Shown piece by piece: positions 1 to 7,019 of a DNA stretch of 64,000 bases (within the stretch, counting starts at the first letter, position 1; every line of letters begins with the position of its first letter). Source of the stretch: a virus. The translations under genes and the position numbers were made by a program. The DNA is taken from the IMG/VR virus record IMGVR_UViG_3300027985_000227, positions 1-64,000 of that record. One strand, written 5' to 3'. The notes beneath the pieces were generated by a model, which was given only the letters and a program-made list of their open reading frames with translations, did not search any database and was not told where the DNA came from.

Positions 1-420
1 GTTTCTTTAAAAAGTAGTCGGTTTCTACCCGGTTTCTTTAAAAAGTAGCAGGTGAAATATCATTTAAAGAATACAAATTTAAGTAGCACACTAAGTTGGC
101 CCCCCCCCTAGTTATTACGGCCTGTCAACGCCGTACAACATGGTTCAAACTAACTTACCCAATTTATTTCTTTTAAAGAAATAGCAGCTAAAAACTGTAA
201 CAATAACAATAACTTACGACTACTTCTTAACATTCTACGTTAATTACTACGAACGAAGACTCACACATAGCTACACAAATACACCTCCGCGCGCACGTTC
301 TTATTATATATACGCACGCGGCTATAACTGGTTTGTAGTGTTGGGATTATAGCCGTTATGACGGCCTACACAAGCCTTGATTGTGGATACGAGGGTGGTG
401 GCCGAGGAGCGTCGCCCCGG
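1..420. other. Intergenic region at window start
   Basis: No convincing gene is seen. The stretch holds two copies of an 18-base direct repeat (GGTTTCTTTAAAAAGTAG, near 19-36 and at the window edge), a run of nine C near 101-109, an AT-rich palindrome near 168-184 (ATTTC..GAAAT) and a hairpin with 8-bp arms GGCTATAA/TTATAGCC near 329-357. It may be an untranscribed spacer or regulatory region. Short reading frames on the minus strand here are shadows without ribosome binding sites. Confidence 0.5.
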
Positions 421-449
421 TGTCATCCTTAGATAACAGGTGGTATATT
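421..449 (+). promoter_or_regulatory. Sigma-70-like promoter
   Basis: The -35 box is TGTCAT (421-426), the spacer is 17 bp and the -10 box is TATATT (444-449). The stretch CCTTAGATAACAGGTGGTAT matches the spacer of the promoters near 5885 and 16260. It is followed by the recurring leader ending in CTGGAG, which is the ribosome binding site of the next gene. Confidence 0.6.
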
Positions 450-472
450 ACTATTAGAAACTGGAGATGAGC

Positions 473-679
473 ATGGGCACAGCCGAGTCTGATTGTTACG
501 ACGGTCCTATAGTAGCCACTTTGAGGTATATAGGCATCCTTCACCCAGATTATAAGAAGTACGAGGCACTTAACAGGGCCGTTAATACCATGAACTGGTT
601 TAGTAGCGGCCGCAGACCTGTGACAGACTATTGTCAGTACGGCGGGTTCTGTACGGAAGAAAACGCGTGGAGATGCTGA
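473..679 (+). CDS. Small hypothetical early protein
   Basis: A 68-residue protein of unrecognised family, first gene behind the promoter at 421. The start at 473 is preferred over the in-frame ATG at 467 because GGAG lies six bases upstream of it. The protein has four cysteines (two close to the C-terminus) and no membrane segment. It is followed one base later by the next start codon, so the two genes are probably translated together. Confidence 0.6.
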   Translation: MGTAESDCYDGPIVATLRYIGILHPDYKKYEALNRAVNTMNWFSSGRRPVTDYCQYGGFCTEENAWRC

Positions 680-680
680 G

Positions 681-860
681 ATGCGGCTAGTTCATCCGGA
701 TGTGATGGAGGCTTTAGAAACTATAGACGCTGCATTGTTCAGTGGTGATACGTTTCAGTGCTACGAAGGCGTGTCTCTGCTAGAAAAGTATCTACATAGA
801 TGGCAGCGCGAGTTAGTTAACATCACGAACTATTTAGAGGAAGAAGAGAACGATGATTAA
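681..860 (+). CDS. Small acidic hypothetical protein
   Basis: A 59-residue frame from ATG at 681 to TAA at 858-860, starting MRLVHPDVMEAL and ending in an acidic tail rich in Glu and Asp. It starts one base after the preceding stop and overlaps the next start by eight bases, the usual coupling in this cluster. No family recognised; amphipathic helices are likely. Confidence 0.5.
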   Translation: MRLVHPDVMEALETIDAALFSGDTFQCYEGVSLLEKYLHRWQRELVNITNYLEEEENDD

Positions 861-1053
861 GGTTACACGGTACAGAGTGAAGTTCACGTATGGTGGAATG
901 AATGGGCTATCTGTTGTGACACCATCAAGCTGGTCACTTCCAACCATTATGGAAGGATTTTGGGTAAATAAGGATTTTGAACTGTGTGTAACGGCCGAAG
1001 CTAAATGGTTCATAATGCCACACATGTTTCGATCCATAGAGAAATTAAGCTGA
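853..1053 (+). CDS. Hypothetical protein, paralogue of 4985-5194
   Basis: A 66-residue protein. Its second half, around GFWVNKDFELC and ending MPHMFRSIEKL, aligns with GFWVNKSNEF..MPHHIARIVKV of the gene at 4985-5194, so the two are paralogues. The motif GFWVNK is the best shared signature. Function is unknown. The DNA coding for its C-terminus is duplicated as a non-coding relic at 2164-2199. Confidence 0.65.
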   Translation: MIKVTRYRVKFTYGGMNGLSVVTPSSWSLPTIMEGFWVNKDFELCVTAEAKWFIMPHMFRSIEKLS

Positions 1054-1097
1054 AATTACTCAATGAGTTTGTTACTGATTAATTAGGAAATAGAAAA

Positions 1098-1427
1098 ATG
1101 ACTATGATTTTAATTGCAATTATAGCGTCGATTTTATTGACAACTGCCCTATTGTGGTACATTAGTAATAATTATGATTCAGGGATAGCGTATATTTTTG
1201 CACTAATTATGTCGCTTGGATCGGGGGCCGCTGTTTTAGCCTACATCTTTGCTGGGTATCAATGGTTTGCGGCTGATTACAAGGCTCAGATAATTAATCG
1301 TGAATATGGGACTGCTTATACTAAAGAAGATATTTTCTGGGCAAGTGATGTTATAGACAAAATTCGCCAGCTTGACAGGAAGCGTATTGAGATTAATGGA
1401 GACCTGATGCGCGACAAAGATCGCTAA
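1098..1427 (+). CDS. Small membrane protein
   Basis: A 109-residue protein with two hydrophobic segments near residues 3-21 and 30-53, joined by a short polar loop, then a charged C-terminal half likely to be cytoplasmic and helical. This suggests a small inner-membrane protein. No family recognised. It lies in the early small-gene cluster, where phages often keep host-interaction proteins; that role is inferred from position only. Confidence 0.6.
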   Translation: MTMILIAIIASILLTTALLWYISNNYDSGIAYIFALIMSLGSGAAVLAYIFAGYQWFAADYKAQIINREYGTAYTKEDIFWASDVIDKIRQLDRKRIEINGDLMRDKDR

Positions 1428-1495
1428 CTGTGAATATTAATTGGTGAGCGTAGCGAATCCATATTGAATGTATGGTTATGTGCGAGGTTTTATAA

Positions 1496-1690
1496 ATGAG
1501 TGAGATTGAGCAACTAAAAACCCGTATTAATGACGCTGGACCAGCAGGTGTGTTGACTGCACATGTGCGCGATGACTATGAACCAGCTGGAGACATGATG
1601 ATGAACGGCCTTATGGAGTCTGGCGAGTACGTGCAACGTAAAGACGGCTATGAATGGAAGATTTACAAGAAAGGAATGGAGCCGTACTAG
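1496..1690 (+). CDS. Small hypothetical protein
   Basis: A 64-residue polar protein starting MSEIEQLKTRI. The ribosome binding site is weak (GAGG about ten bases upstream). The C-terminus is basic with aromatic residues (YEWKIYKK). No membrane segment or known motif is seen. Function unknown; early-cluster position only. Confidence 0.5.
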   Translation: MSEIEQLKTRINDAGPAGVLTAHVRDDYEPAGDMMMNGLMESGEYVQRKDGYEWKIYKKGMEPY

Positions 1691-1756
1691 CGCCATAATG
1701 CCGCATTCAGCGGCTAGTCCGCTGTAATGGCTGGTTAGGTTTTTTCGGAGATTGAT

Positions 1757-2143
1757 ATGAGCGAAAAAATAGTAGGGCACAAAACGTACTGGAATGACGA
1801 CGGCACACACCATCATGAGCCACTCACGGAGAGTGAGGCCGACGCACTATGTAAACAGGTAGAGGCAGAGGATGAGCGCCGTAAGGAAGCTATACCGGAC
1901 GAAGGGACAGCTCTCCAGATGATGATGGATTGCCACACGCGCCTGAGAGATATGGGGTGGAGAGAGCCACCTAAATTCACAATAAAGCAAGGCAAGTACA
2001 AGTTTAAGGTTATCTGTTTCGGCAGCACCGGGATTTTCGATGTTTCTTGCACTGTTGGTGATGACGGTAAATTCGAGTGGTGGCACGAAAGTCATGGCGA
2101 TATATGGCCGATCACCCCTTTGATGGTGAAGGACGTTACATAA
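1757..2143 (+). CDS. Hypothetical protein
   Basis: A 128-residue soluble protein with a strong ribosome binding site (CGGAG, seven bases before ATG). The N-terminal third has a His cluster (THHHEP) and an acidic helical stretch, and the rest looks beta-rich (KFTIKQGKYKFKVI). No family recognised. Confidence 0.6.
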   Translation: MSEKIVGHKTYWNDDGTHHHEPLTESEADALCKQVEAEDERRKEAIPDEGTALQMMMDCHTRLRDMGWREPPKFTIKQGKYKFKVICFGSTGIFDVSCTVGDDGKFEWWHESHGDIWPITPLMVKDVT

Positions 2144-2163
2144 ATCTAACTAGGATTATGCGA

Positions 2164-2199
2164 CACATGTTCGATCCATAGAGAAGTTAAGCTGAAAAT
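2164..2199 (+). repeat. Relic duplicate of the 3' end of gene 853-1053
   Basis: This segment matches 1021-1056 with one base deleted and one or two substitutions (shared core GATCCATAGAGAA). The deletion breaks the reading frame, so it no longer codes for the paralogue's C-terminus. It now forms the leader of the gene at 2198, which points to gene duplication followed by decay. Confidence 0.6.
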
Positions 2200-2431
2200 G
2201 AAACCACGCATAATGGAACTTAGACAAGAGCGAACAGATTGGCCTAGATGTGAAGCTATGTTATCACTAGTTACTCGTCAATTTTGGTTTGGTAGAGGTC
2301 GACCGTCTAATGAAGTTGGTAGTGATTATTGCCAAAACAATGCGCGATACAGAATAAATGGAAGGTTCTTCTGCCGTAAACACGGCGCACTATATTTATT
2401 AGATTATATGCTTGGTAAAACTGGAGAGTAA
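2198..2431 (+). CDS. Small Cys-containing hypothetical protein
   Basis: A 77-residue basic protein with the stretch DYCQNNARYRINGRFFCRKH, which resembles a minimal zinc-binding knuckle (two Cys plus a His). It ends in GGAGAGTAA, which also gives the ribosome binding site for the next gene. A decayed relative may lie at about 6555-6650. Confidence 0.55.
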   Translation: MKPRIMELRQERTDWPRCEAMLSLVTRQFWFGRGRPSNEVGSDYCQNNARYRINGRFFCRKHGALYLLDYMLGKTGE

Positions 2432-2495
2432 CATGTAACAGACCACAACATACGTATGCGACGAATGCGGACACACTCAAGACCATCCTAGACAG

Positions 2496-2714
2496 ATGAT
2501 AGTGGCGTCGGTACGATACAGGTTCAAAGACTCGTATGCATCGTCACATGATAGCACACGTGATGTTGACCTATGCCGTATGTGCGCAGAAAAGCATGGG
2601 CTTGTGCCACCCGTATTTCACAGAAATGAAGGAGTAATATTACAGCCTACTCCAACCGAGCAAATAGTGATAGGTATTCAAGCCTTGATTCAAGAGTTAA
2701 CAAATACGGAGTGA
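2496..2714 (+). CDS. Zinc-ribbon-like protein with an unresolved start
   Basis: From ATG 2496 the product has 72 residues with one CxxC (LCRMCAEKHG). The same frame is open further upstream and codes for a second CxxC (VCDECGH), as expected for a four-cysteine zinc ribbon. A well-placed GGAG and ATG at 2433-2435 sit in this frame, but the second codon is TAA (2436-2438). Either the gene is disrupted, the ochre codon is read through, or an unusual start is used. Confidence 0.5.
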   Translation: MIVASVRYRFKDSYASSHDSTRDVDLCRMCAEKHGLVPPVFHRNEGVILQPTPTEQIVIGIQALIQELTNTE

Positions 2715-2717
2715 ACC

Positions 2718-2963
2718 ATGGAAATGATCGTTGTAGAATACGTTGGGCCTGGGTTCGGTGAGATTGTGCCGAAAGTAGTTGGTATTTACTCTGACGTAGA
2801 GAAGGCCAAGAGGGAATGCATCAAAGCCATGGCAACCACCTACTGTAACAAAGACAAAGTGCCAGAGATATTCGACTCTACTATGGATGGCATGGAGTTC
2901 GATAACGGTGATGAGTTCAGATTCACACCGGTGGAGCTGGACAAAGAGATCGATCACCTTTAA
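2718..2963 (+). CDS. Small acidic hypothetical protein
   Basis: An 81-residue acidic protein starting MEMIVVEYVGPGFGEIV, with GGAG upstream in the tail of the preceding gene (CGGAGTGAACC before ATG). It has a predicted beta-alpha-beta pattern and no known motif. Function unknown. Confidence 0.6.
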   Translation: MEMIVVEYVGPGFGEIVPKVVGIYSDVEKAKRECIKAMATTYCNKDKVPEIFDSTMDGMEFDNGDEFRFTPVELDKEIDHL

Positions 2964-2975
2964 TACGAGCTCACT

Positions 2976-3164
2976 ATGGTAGACTATACTGAAGACACGT
3001 TACTTAATAATGTGGCCAGAGCCATATTCAGGAAGATGAAGCCTGTAAATATGGTTGAAAGAGATTGGGATAGTGGAGCGATACTTGGTCGTGATGACGA
3101 GTATCGTAAGCAGATCATGAGGGCCGCGAAGGCCGCGTGCACGGAGTTCTTGAAATGGCGCTAG
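2976..3164 (+). CDS. Small basic helical protein
   Basis: A 62-residue largely helical protein starting MVDYTEDTLLNNVARAIF. It overlaps the next start by ten bases, which implies coupled translation. No family recognised. Confidence 0.55.
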   Translation: MVDYTEDTLLNNVARAIFRKMKPVNMVERDWDSGAILGRDDEYRKQIMRAAKAACTEFLKWR

Positions 3165-3355
3165 TTCAATGGGAGCAAGATAAAATAGACATGTTTGTCG
3201 AACGTCTAGAGAGACAGATAATTACACAAGAGCGATATTTAGAGGAGCTAAAAATCAAGCATGAATTGGTTAAAAACTGTAACCATGACAATCGTGTTGT
3301 GAATGAAAGATCCGCCGAATGCACAACCTGTGGTTACAGGTGGTATTACAAATGA
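3155..3355 (+). CDS. Coiled-coil and zinc-finger-like small protein
   Basis: The start at 3155 (MALVQWEQDK) is preferred over an upstream in-frame ATG because CGGAG lies eight bases before it. Residues 5-45 form a heptad-like helix (LERQIITQERYLEELK), followed by a CxH..CxxC zinc-knuckle (CNHD..ECTTCGYRW). It may be a small nucleic-acid or protein-binding factor; that is inference. Confidence 0.55.
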   Translation: MALVQWEQDKIDMFVERLERQIITQERYLEELKIKHELVKNCNHDNRVVNERSAECTTCGYRWYYK

Positions 3356-3777
3356 CATTCAAACGCCTATACAGATACGATACTTCATACCACTATAAAG
3401 GTGGTTTAGAGTTGATGTTGACCACGTATATAGCTGTGAAAGATACACCATGTGGATGGTGGGTCGTAGAAGAAGGCTGTGAAATGTACTTCAAAGATGG
3501 GTTTGACGCAGCTATTGAAGAAAACCCATGGCTAAAGAAGGCAATGCGATGGGTATCGACCGAAGGCCGTAAGAAGTGGTGCTACGCAGATATAGATGAG
3601 GCATGGAGGTCGTACTGCATAAGACGTGATAAACGTATTGGTCATGCAATGCGTGAGTTAAAGGTTGCGTTGAGATCCAAAGACTTCGTTCAGTCAGACG
3701 CACATACTGGTGCTATTCTGCATATTGAGCAAGCTCTATTATCCCACCGTTTACTCCCAGTTAGACTTGATGTATAG
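3352..3777 (+). CDS. Hypothetical protein
   Basis: A 141-residue protein starting MTFKRLYRYDTSYHY; the ATG overlaps the preceding stop (ATGA), a typical coupled start. It is rich in aromatic residues in its first half and helical in its second half (IGHAMRELKVAL). Its coding end contains the promoter for the next gene. No family recognised. Confidence 0.6.
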   Translation: MTFKRLYRYDTSYHYKGGLELMLTTYIAVKDTPCGWWVVEEGCEMYFKDGFDAAIEENPWLKKAMRWVSTEGRKKWCYADIDEAWRSYCIRRDKRIGHAMRELKVALRSKDFVQSDAHTGAILHIEQALLSHRLLPVRLDV

Positions 3778-3778
3778 T
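3750..3778 (+). promoter_or_regulatory. Sigma-70-like promoter inside a gene end
   Basis: TTTACT (3750-3755), a 17-bp spacer and TATAGT (3773-3778), the same boxes as the promoters at 5885 and 16260. It lies in the last codons of the upstream gene and is followed by GAGGAGACTACA and ATG at 3804. Confidence 0.6.
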
Positions 3779-3803
3779 ATATGTAGTTAAAGAGGAGACT
3801 ACA

Positions 3804-4118
3804 ATGCCAGGCGCACAACGTCAACAGCCAATCGAGTACAAGTACTATACTGTTCAGCAATATGTGGACGCTGGTTGTATGCAGATGGACGAACTGCTTT
3901 TAGGACTAGTGATTTACCGTCTTACAAAAGGCATAATGTGCAAGGGATGTCCAAAAGCGGATCAAAATTGTGCAGCTTTGTTCATCTTACGCAGAGAAGA
4001 AATGGTGAAGCCGCGTGCTGTTACACCGTCTGAAACTGTGCGCGATGAGGCGAGGCGCCGAGGTGTATCAATCAAACAAGTACGTCGTGAGCGCAGGGAC
4101 ATAGCTAACGGAGAATGA
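3804..4118 (+). CDS. Hypothetical protein with Cys motif and HTH-like C-terminus
   Basis: A 104-residue protein with a strong ribosome binding site (GAGGAGACTACA). The middle has CKGCPKADQNCAALF, a possible metal-binding cluster. The C-terminal part (SETVRDEARRRGVSIKQVRR) looks like a helix-turn-helix, suggesting DNA binding. No family assigned. Confidence 0.6.
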   Translation: MPGAQRQQPIEYKYYTVQQYVDAGCMQMDELLLGLVIYRLTKGIMCKGCPKADQNCAALFILRREEMVKPRAVTPSETVRDEARRRGVSIKQVRRERRDIANGE

Positions 4119-4119
4119 T

Positions 4120-4344
4120 ATGGCCTCTGTAACGATTCCAGGCTGGAAGTCTTTCATGTATGAAGAAGTATGGGAGATAACAGCAATGAAGGATCAATGC
4201 GTATTCAAGACTAAGCGTACTGGTAAGTACATCAGTTCACAAGATGTGCGTAATGGTTTACTACCTGAAGGATACGTGTCAACTTCAATAAGTACAAAAA
4301 TGACTGTTCAAGATGAGTTGACACTTGAATTGTTTGAGGTGTGA
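4120..4344 (+). CDS. Small hypothetical protein
   Basis: A 74-residue protein one base after the preceding stop, with GGAG in the end of the upstream gene. The sequence is mixed alpha and beta, with no membrane segment and no recognised motif. Confidence 0.55.
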   Translation: MASVTIPGWKSFMYEEVWEITAMKDQCVFKTKRTGKYISSQDVRNGLLPEGYVSTSISTKMTVQDELTLELFEV

Positions 4345-4345
4345 C

Positions 4346-4558
4346 GTGGTTGACAATATACAAGATTTATGTACATACTGCAGGATAAATGGCTGTCAAT
4401 ACGATACAATAGACAAATTGCTAGATGAGAAGTATGATCAAATAAGTGATCTACTTGATGTTATTCGTTCTATATACGCTATAGCCGGTGAAGATCCGGC
4501 AGTAAATAGGTTGTGCAACAAAATTCTTGAGGATTCACGTTTTGCAACAATATTGTGA
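4346..4558 (+). CDS. Small Cys-containing acidic protein
   Basis: GTG at 4346 is chosen as start because GAGG lies six bases upstream; a TTG further upstream lacks a site. About 70 residues with CTYCRINGC near the N-terminus, then an acidic helix (IDKLLDEKYDQISDLLDVI). It could be a small metal-binding protein. Unknown function. Confidence 0.45.
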   Translation: MVDNIQDLCTYCRINGCQYDTIDKLLDEKYDQISDLLDVIRSIYAIAGEDPAVNRLCNKILEDSRFATIL

Positions 4559-4567
4559 GAAATACGT

Positions 4568-4726
4568 ATGAGCTCCACAGTAAAAGATTTAAAAGAGGTT
4601 CTTGATCAGTATGAAGATGATCATGAGGTCGAGTTTCTGGTAGTAGACACCAAAGGTGAGCTTATTGCAATTGACCTTGAGAAGACTGTAAAGGGACTAA
4701 AAAGATTGCTGGAGAATTTTGTATGA
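4568..4726 (+). CDS. Small acidic hypothetical protein
   Basis: A 52-residue frame from ATG 4568 to TGA 4724-4726, starting MSSTVKDLKEVLDQY. It overlaps the next ATG in the form ATGA. It is acidic with an alpha-beta-beta-alpha pattern. The tight overlaps on its 3' side support it as a real gene. Confidence 0.5.
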   Translation: MSSTVKDLKEVLDQYEDDHEVEFLVVDTKGELIAIDLEKTVKGLKRLLENFV

Positions 4727-5013
4727 GATACTATCTTGTAGAAACTGCACTCAGACATGAGAAGAATGTAGCTGTAGTTACGCCTGATGGACGTTTAATA
4801 GAGTTCAGTGGACCTAGAAACGAGTCTCCTGCTTCATTCTTACTAGAAACAGTTGGTGAGATTATACGCGGCGTTAAGTATACGTGTTCACTAGAAGTGG
4901 TGGATTTAGACACCTTAATTGTAAAAACCATCATATGTGTAGACATAAGTTTCTACATTCCTGACGTAACATTTGAGGTTACTAATGTCATCATTAACGC
5001 GCAATCAGAGTAG
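4723..5013 (+). CDS. Hypothetical protein
   Basis: A 96-residue beta-rich protein starting MRYYLVETALRHEK. GGAG lies upstream within the end of the previous gene. Its last 29 bases overlap the next gene. No recognised domain. Confidence 0.55.
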   Translation: MRYYLVETALRHEKNVAVVTPDGRLIEFSGPRNESPASFLLETVGEIIRGVKYTCSLEVVDLDTLIVKTIICVDISFYIPDVTFEVTNVIINAQSE

Positions 5014-5194
5014 TTTGTACAGAGTAAACTTCAAGGACGTAGGACTGATGTACTCAATACTTATACCACCTGGTGTGTCCATAGACATGATAGTCAATGG
5101 GTTTTGGGTGAATAAGAGTAATGAGTTCACACTTGGCGCAGACGCACACATGTATGTGATGCCTCACCATATAGCAAGGATAGTAAAAGTATGA
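4985..5194 (+). CDS. Hypothetical protein, paralogue of 853-1053
   Basis: A 69-residue protein; ATG 4985 (MSSLTRNQSS) is chosen because GAGG lies six bases upstream. Its C-terminal half shares GFWVNK and MPHHIARI with the product of 853-1053, so this is a second copy of that family within 4 kb. Function unknown. Confidence 0.55.
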   Translation: MSSLTRNQSSLYRVNFKDVGLMYSILIPPGVSIDMIVNGFWVNKSNEFTLGADAHMYVMPHHIARIVKV

Positions 5195-5230
5195 GATTTA
5201 TAGCTAAAGACTGGGTTGATGAGGACTAAA

Positions 5231-5413
5231 ATGCATAAACCATTAAATCTCAGTGAGTCTATTGTTATGCGTGTACCAGAACAGCGCAGATACCACAATG
5301 CGTCAAACATCAAGTGGGCGCTGAATAATTTACAACTATCTCCACTTGAGCGAAAAGAATGCATAGCCGCTTACAGAGCTGAACTTGATCGTATAGGAAG
5401 ACTGGACAAATGA
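5231..5413 (+). CDS. Small basic protein
   Basis: A 60-residue protein with ATG 5231 placed six bases after GAGG. The pattern LSPLERKECIAAYRAELDRIG looks like a helical pair. The ATG of the next gene overlaps its stop (ATGA). Family not recognised. Confidence 0.5.
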   Translation: MHKPLNLSESIVMRVPEQRRYHNASNIKWALNNLQLSPLERKECIAAYRAELDRIGRLDK

Positions 5414-5595
5414 CCATATACACGCAGATATTCTTAACCAATTGGATTGTGTTAATAACGCTTATTGCATTAGATGCAACTGTGTTTGAAGATTACATAG
5501 AGAATACGCCTGTATTGGACGCTATAGTAAATGTATGGGCAGCCATAAGTCTTGTATGCATACCACTATGGTGTGTATACGCTATATGGAGTTAA
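5410..5595 (+). CDS. Small two-helix membrane protein
   Basis: A 61-residue protein with two hydrophobic helices near residues 8-24 and 40-60, joined by an acidic loop. It is translationally coupled to the gene before it. It is probably an inner-membrane protein, role unknown. It lies far from the lysis cassette, so a holin role is not favoured. Confidence 0.5.
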   Translation: MTIYTQIFLTNWIVLITLIALDATVFEDYIENTPVLDAIVNVWAAISLVCIPLWCVYAIWS

Positions 5596-5620
5596 AATAC
5601 GACAAACTGACGCTCCAGCT

Positions 5621-5648
5621 ATTCTCCTTATATAATAAGTAGTATAGT
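5621..5648 (+). promoter_or_regulatory. Sigma-70-like promoter
   Basis: ATTCTC (5621-5626), a 16-bp spacer and TATAGT (5643-5648). It is preceded by GCTCCAG, a block that recurs near 61127. It probably drives the gene at 5680. Confidence 0.5.
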
Positions 5649-5679
5649 TACGTTGTAGAAATAAAACCGGTGGAATAAT

Positions 5680-5865
5680 ATGCCCAAGCATTGTGATAGC
5701 TGCCCGCATCTGGTAGGTGATATTGATCAAAGGGACTGTGCTTTCCCTGAATGCACATCAGACGAAGGCCTGGAGGATACTGTGTACTTTGAGTTGTGCT
5801 TTCCAGAGCCAAATTGGGATACTGTATTCATGTTATTAGGCGAGTTACACGCTAGGAATTTTTAA
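5680..5865 (+). CDS. Small Cys-rich protein
   Basis: A 61-residue acidic protein with CDSCPH near the N-terminus and further Cys residues (DCAFPEC, LCF), suggesting a compact zinc site. It has its own promoter upstream and another promoter directly after it, so it is a single-gene transcription unit. No family recognised. Confidence 0.55.
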   Translation: MPKHCDSCPHLVGDIDQRDCAFPECTSDEGLEDTVYFELCFPEPNWDTVFMLLGELHARNF

Positions 5866-5884
5866 AGTCGTATAATTCCCCAGG

Positions 5885-5913
5885 TTTACTCCTTATATAA
5901 CAGGTGGTATAGT
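5885..5913 (+). promoter_or_regulatory. Sigma-70-like promoter
   Basis: TTTACT (5885-5890), a 17-bp spacer (CCTTATATAACAGGTGG) and TATAGT (5908-5913), followed by a leader with CTGGAGACTACA before ATG 5940. It belongs to the recurring promoter family of this phage. Confidence 0.65.
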
Positions 5914-5939
5914 ATACCATAGTTGAGCTGGAGACTACA

Positions 5940-6482
5940 ATGCAAAAGTTTACCAATAATGACAGATACCTGTGGCTTCGTCGCAATATCGGTCGTCTGA
6001 TCATTGAAACAGGTACTGACCACAATTCTGGTGAGGTTATATGCTACAAGCTGACTTCCAATAACCAGCTGACCACTCCAATTCCATCCACGTTTGATTC
6101 TGTGGTCGATAAAGCCATGGAAACAGATGGGTATACTCCAGGGTATAGCAATGGCCGAGGTGCCGCTGACCAACCATCTGATGTTGAGACGTATGAATTG
6201 ACAGTGCATCCTTTGGAAATAGCTGTAGATCTTCACAATATAATAAACGCAGAAGGATTCGGAAATAAAGATCCGTTTTCTGAGGAGGTTCTGAAAGATA
6301 CGTACAACCAACTGTGCACAATATTTGCAGCCTACAACGCAGTATATTATCAAAGATCAGGTAATATGTTCGGCGTGTATGAGCGCAGTATTGAGGGCGT
6401 ATTCGATGAGCTGTCAAATAGCTTACGCAAAGCCTTGTTGCACATTGAGGATACGTTAAGAGCAAGCAAAGATGAGCAGTGA
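5940..6482 (+). CDS. Hypothetical protein
   Basis: A 180-residue soluble protein with an optimal ribosome binding site (CTGGAGACTACA). The N-terminal half is polar and loop-rich; the C-terminal half is helical (YNQLCTIFAAYNAVYYQ, FDELSNSLRKALLHIED). No domain recognised. It has its own promoter and is followed by a hairpin at 6527-6544. Confidence 0.65.
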   Translation: MQKFTNNDRYLWLRRNIGRLIIETGTDHNSGEVICYKLTSNNQLTTPIPSTFDSVVDKAMETDGYTPGYSNGRGAADQPSDVETYELTVHPLEIAVDLHNIINAEGFGNKDPFSEEVLKDTYNQLCTIFAAYNAVYYQRSGNMFGVYERSIEGVFDELSNSLRKALLHIEDTLRASKDEQ

Positions 6483-6526
6483 TCATATTTCTGAAATTGA
6501 CTTTGGAAAGTTGAGAGATTTTTAAC

Positions 6527-6544
6527 CCAATACGAAGGTATTGG
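6527..6544 (+). terminator. Possible intrinsic terminator
   Basis: A 7-bp perfect stem CCAATAC/GTATTGG with loop GAAG, followed by TTTTGG. The T tract is short, so it could instead be an RNA-processing hairpin. Its position after the single-gene unit fits a terminator. Confidence 0.4.
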
Positions 6545-6658
6545 TTTTGGCAAGAATGATACGCAAAATGCGCGTAAAATTCAGTCAACCAAGAAGGTAA
6601 AGTACGCCGTAAAGGCTACTTCTGTTGTCGTAAATATCGTTATTAACTGGAGATCGAT

Positions 6659-6817
6659 ATGTATATCAAGCTTTTCATCAATGAGAATGAATATCGCAAC
6701 ATCGACAGTGCGCACAGTCTAAAGGCTGCTACGTCGATCGTGAAGAGTCTTTTGCCTGACAGCATGCACAAGTTCGCTGCTGGCATCGCACTGGACATTC
6801 GTAACCAGGAGGCGTAA
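6659..6817 (+). CDS. Small hypothetical protein
   Basis: A 52-residue frame with a strong site (CTGGAG, six bases, ATG 6659), starting MYIKLFINENEYRNID. The pattern suggests a short alpha-beta protein. It stops nine bases before the tRNA-like gene. The region 6555-6650 just upstream looks like decayed coding sequence related to the gene at 2198. Confidence 0.5.
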   Translation: MYIKLFINENEYRNIDSAHSLKAATSIVKSLLPDSMHKFAAGIALDIRNQEA

Positions 6818-6826
6818 CAGTAACTG

Positions 6827-6940
6827 GAGGCAGTAGTTCAATGGTTAGAACGCATCTTTCGTCACGGCGCCAGTGAAGAGATGAAACGCAGACATAAGGG
6901 ATTCTAGATAACTTGTTCGGTTCAATTCCGGCCTGCCTCT
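6827..6940 (+). tRNA. tRNA-like gene with an oversized anticodon region
   Basis: The acceptor arms GAGGCAG (6827-6833) and CTGCCTC (6933-6939) pair perfectly. The D arm GTTC/GAAC and the T loop TTCAATT are canonical. Between D and T arms, however, there are about 41 bases too many. CATCT and AGATA, at the expected anticodon-stem positions, pair if about 41 bases are removed, giving a loop TTCGTCT (anticodon CGT, Thr); the insert itself forms a hairpin. It could be a tRNA with a small insertion, a decayed tRNA or a tRNA mimic. The 3' CCA is not encoded. Confidence 0.5.
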
Positions 6941-7019
6941 ATCATATATGGTGAATACACGTGGTTGTTGATTTTGTTGCTAATGATTATTTTGATAGTA
7001 ATAGCAAAAAGGTAAGGTT

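Noticed and set aside
5191-5229. 12-codon minigene ATG..TAA overlapping the paralogue's end
   Set aside because: Too short to support, with no independent ribosome binding site.
6473-6525. 17-codon frame overlapping the end of the gene at 5940
   Set aside because: No ribosome binding site and no recognisable product; the hairpin that follows suits the upstream gene.
6555-6650. Open frames resembling a second copy of gene 2198
   Set aside because: Similarity is only seen after assuming frameshifts and no start with a ribosome binding site is present; treated as a possible relic only.
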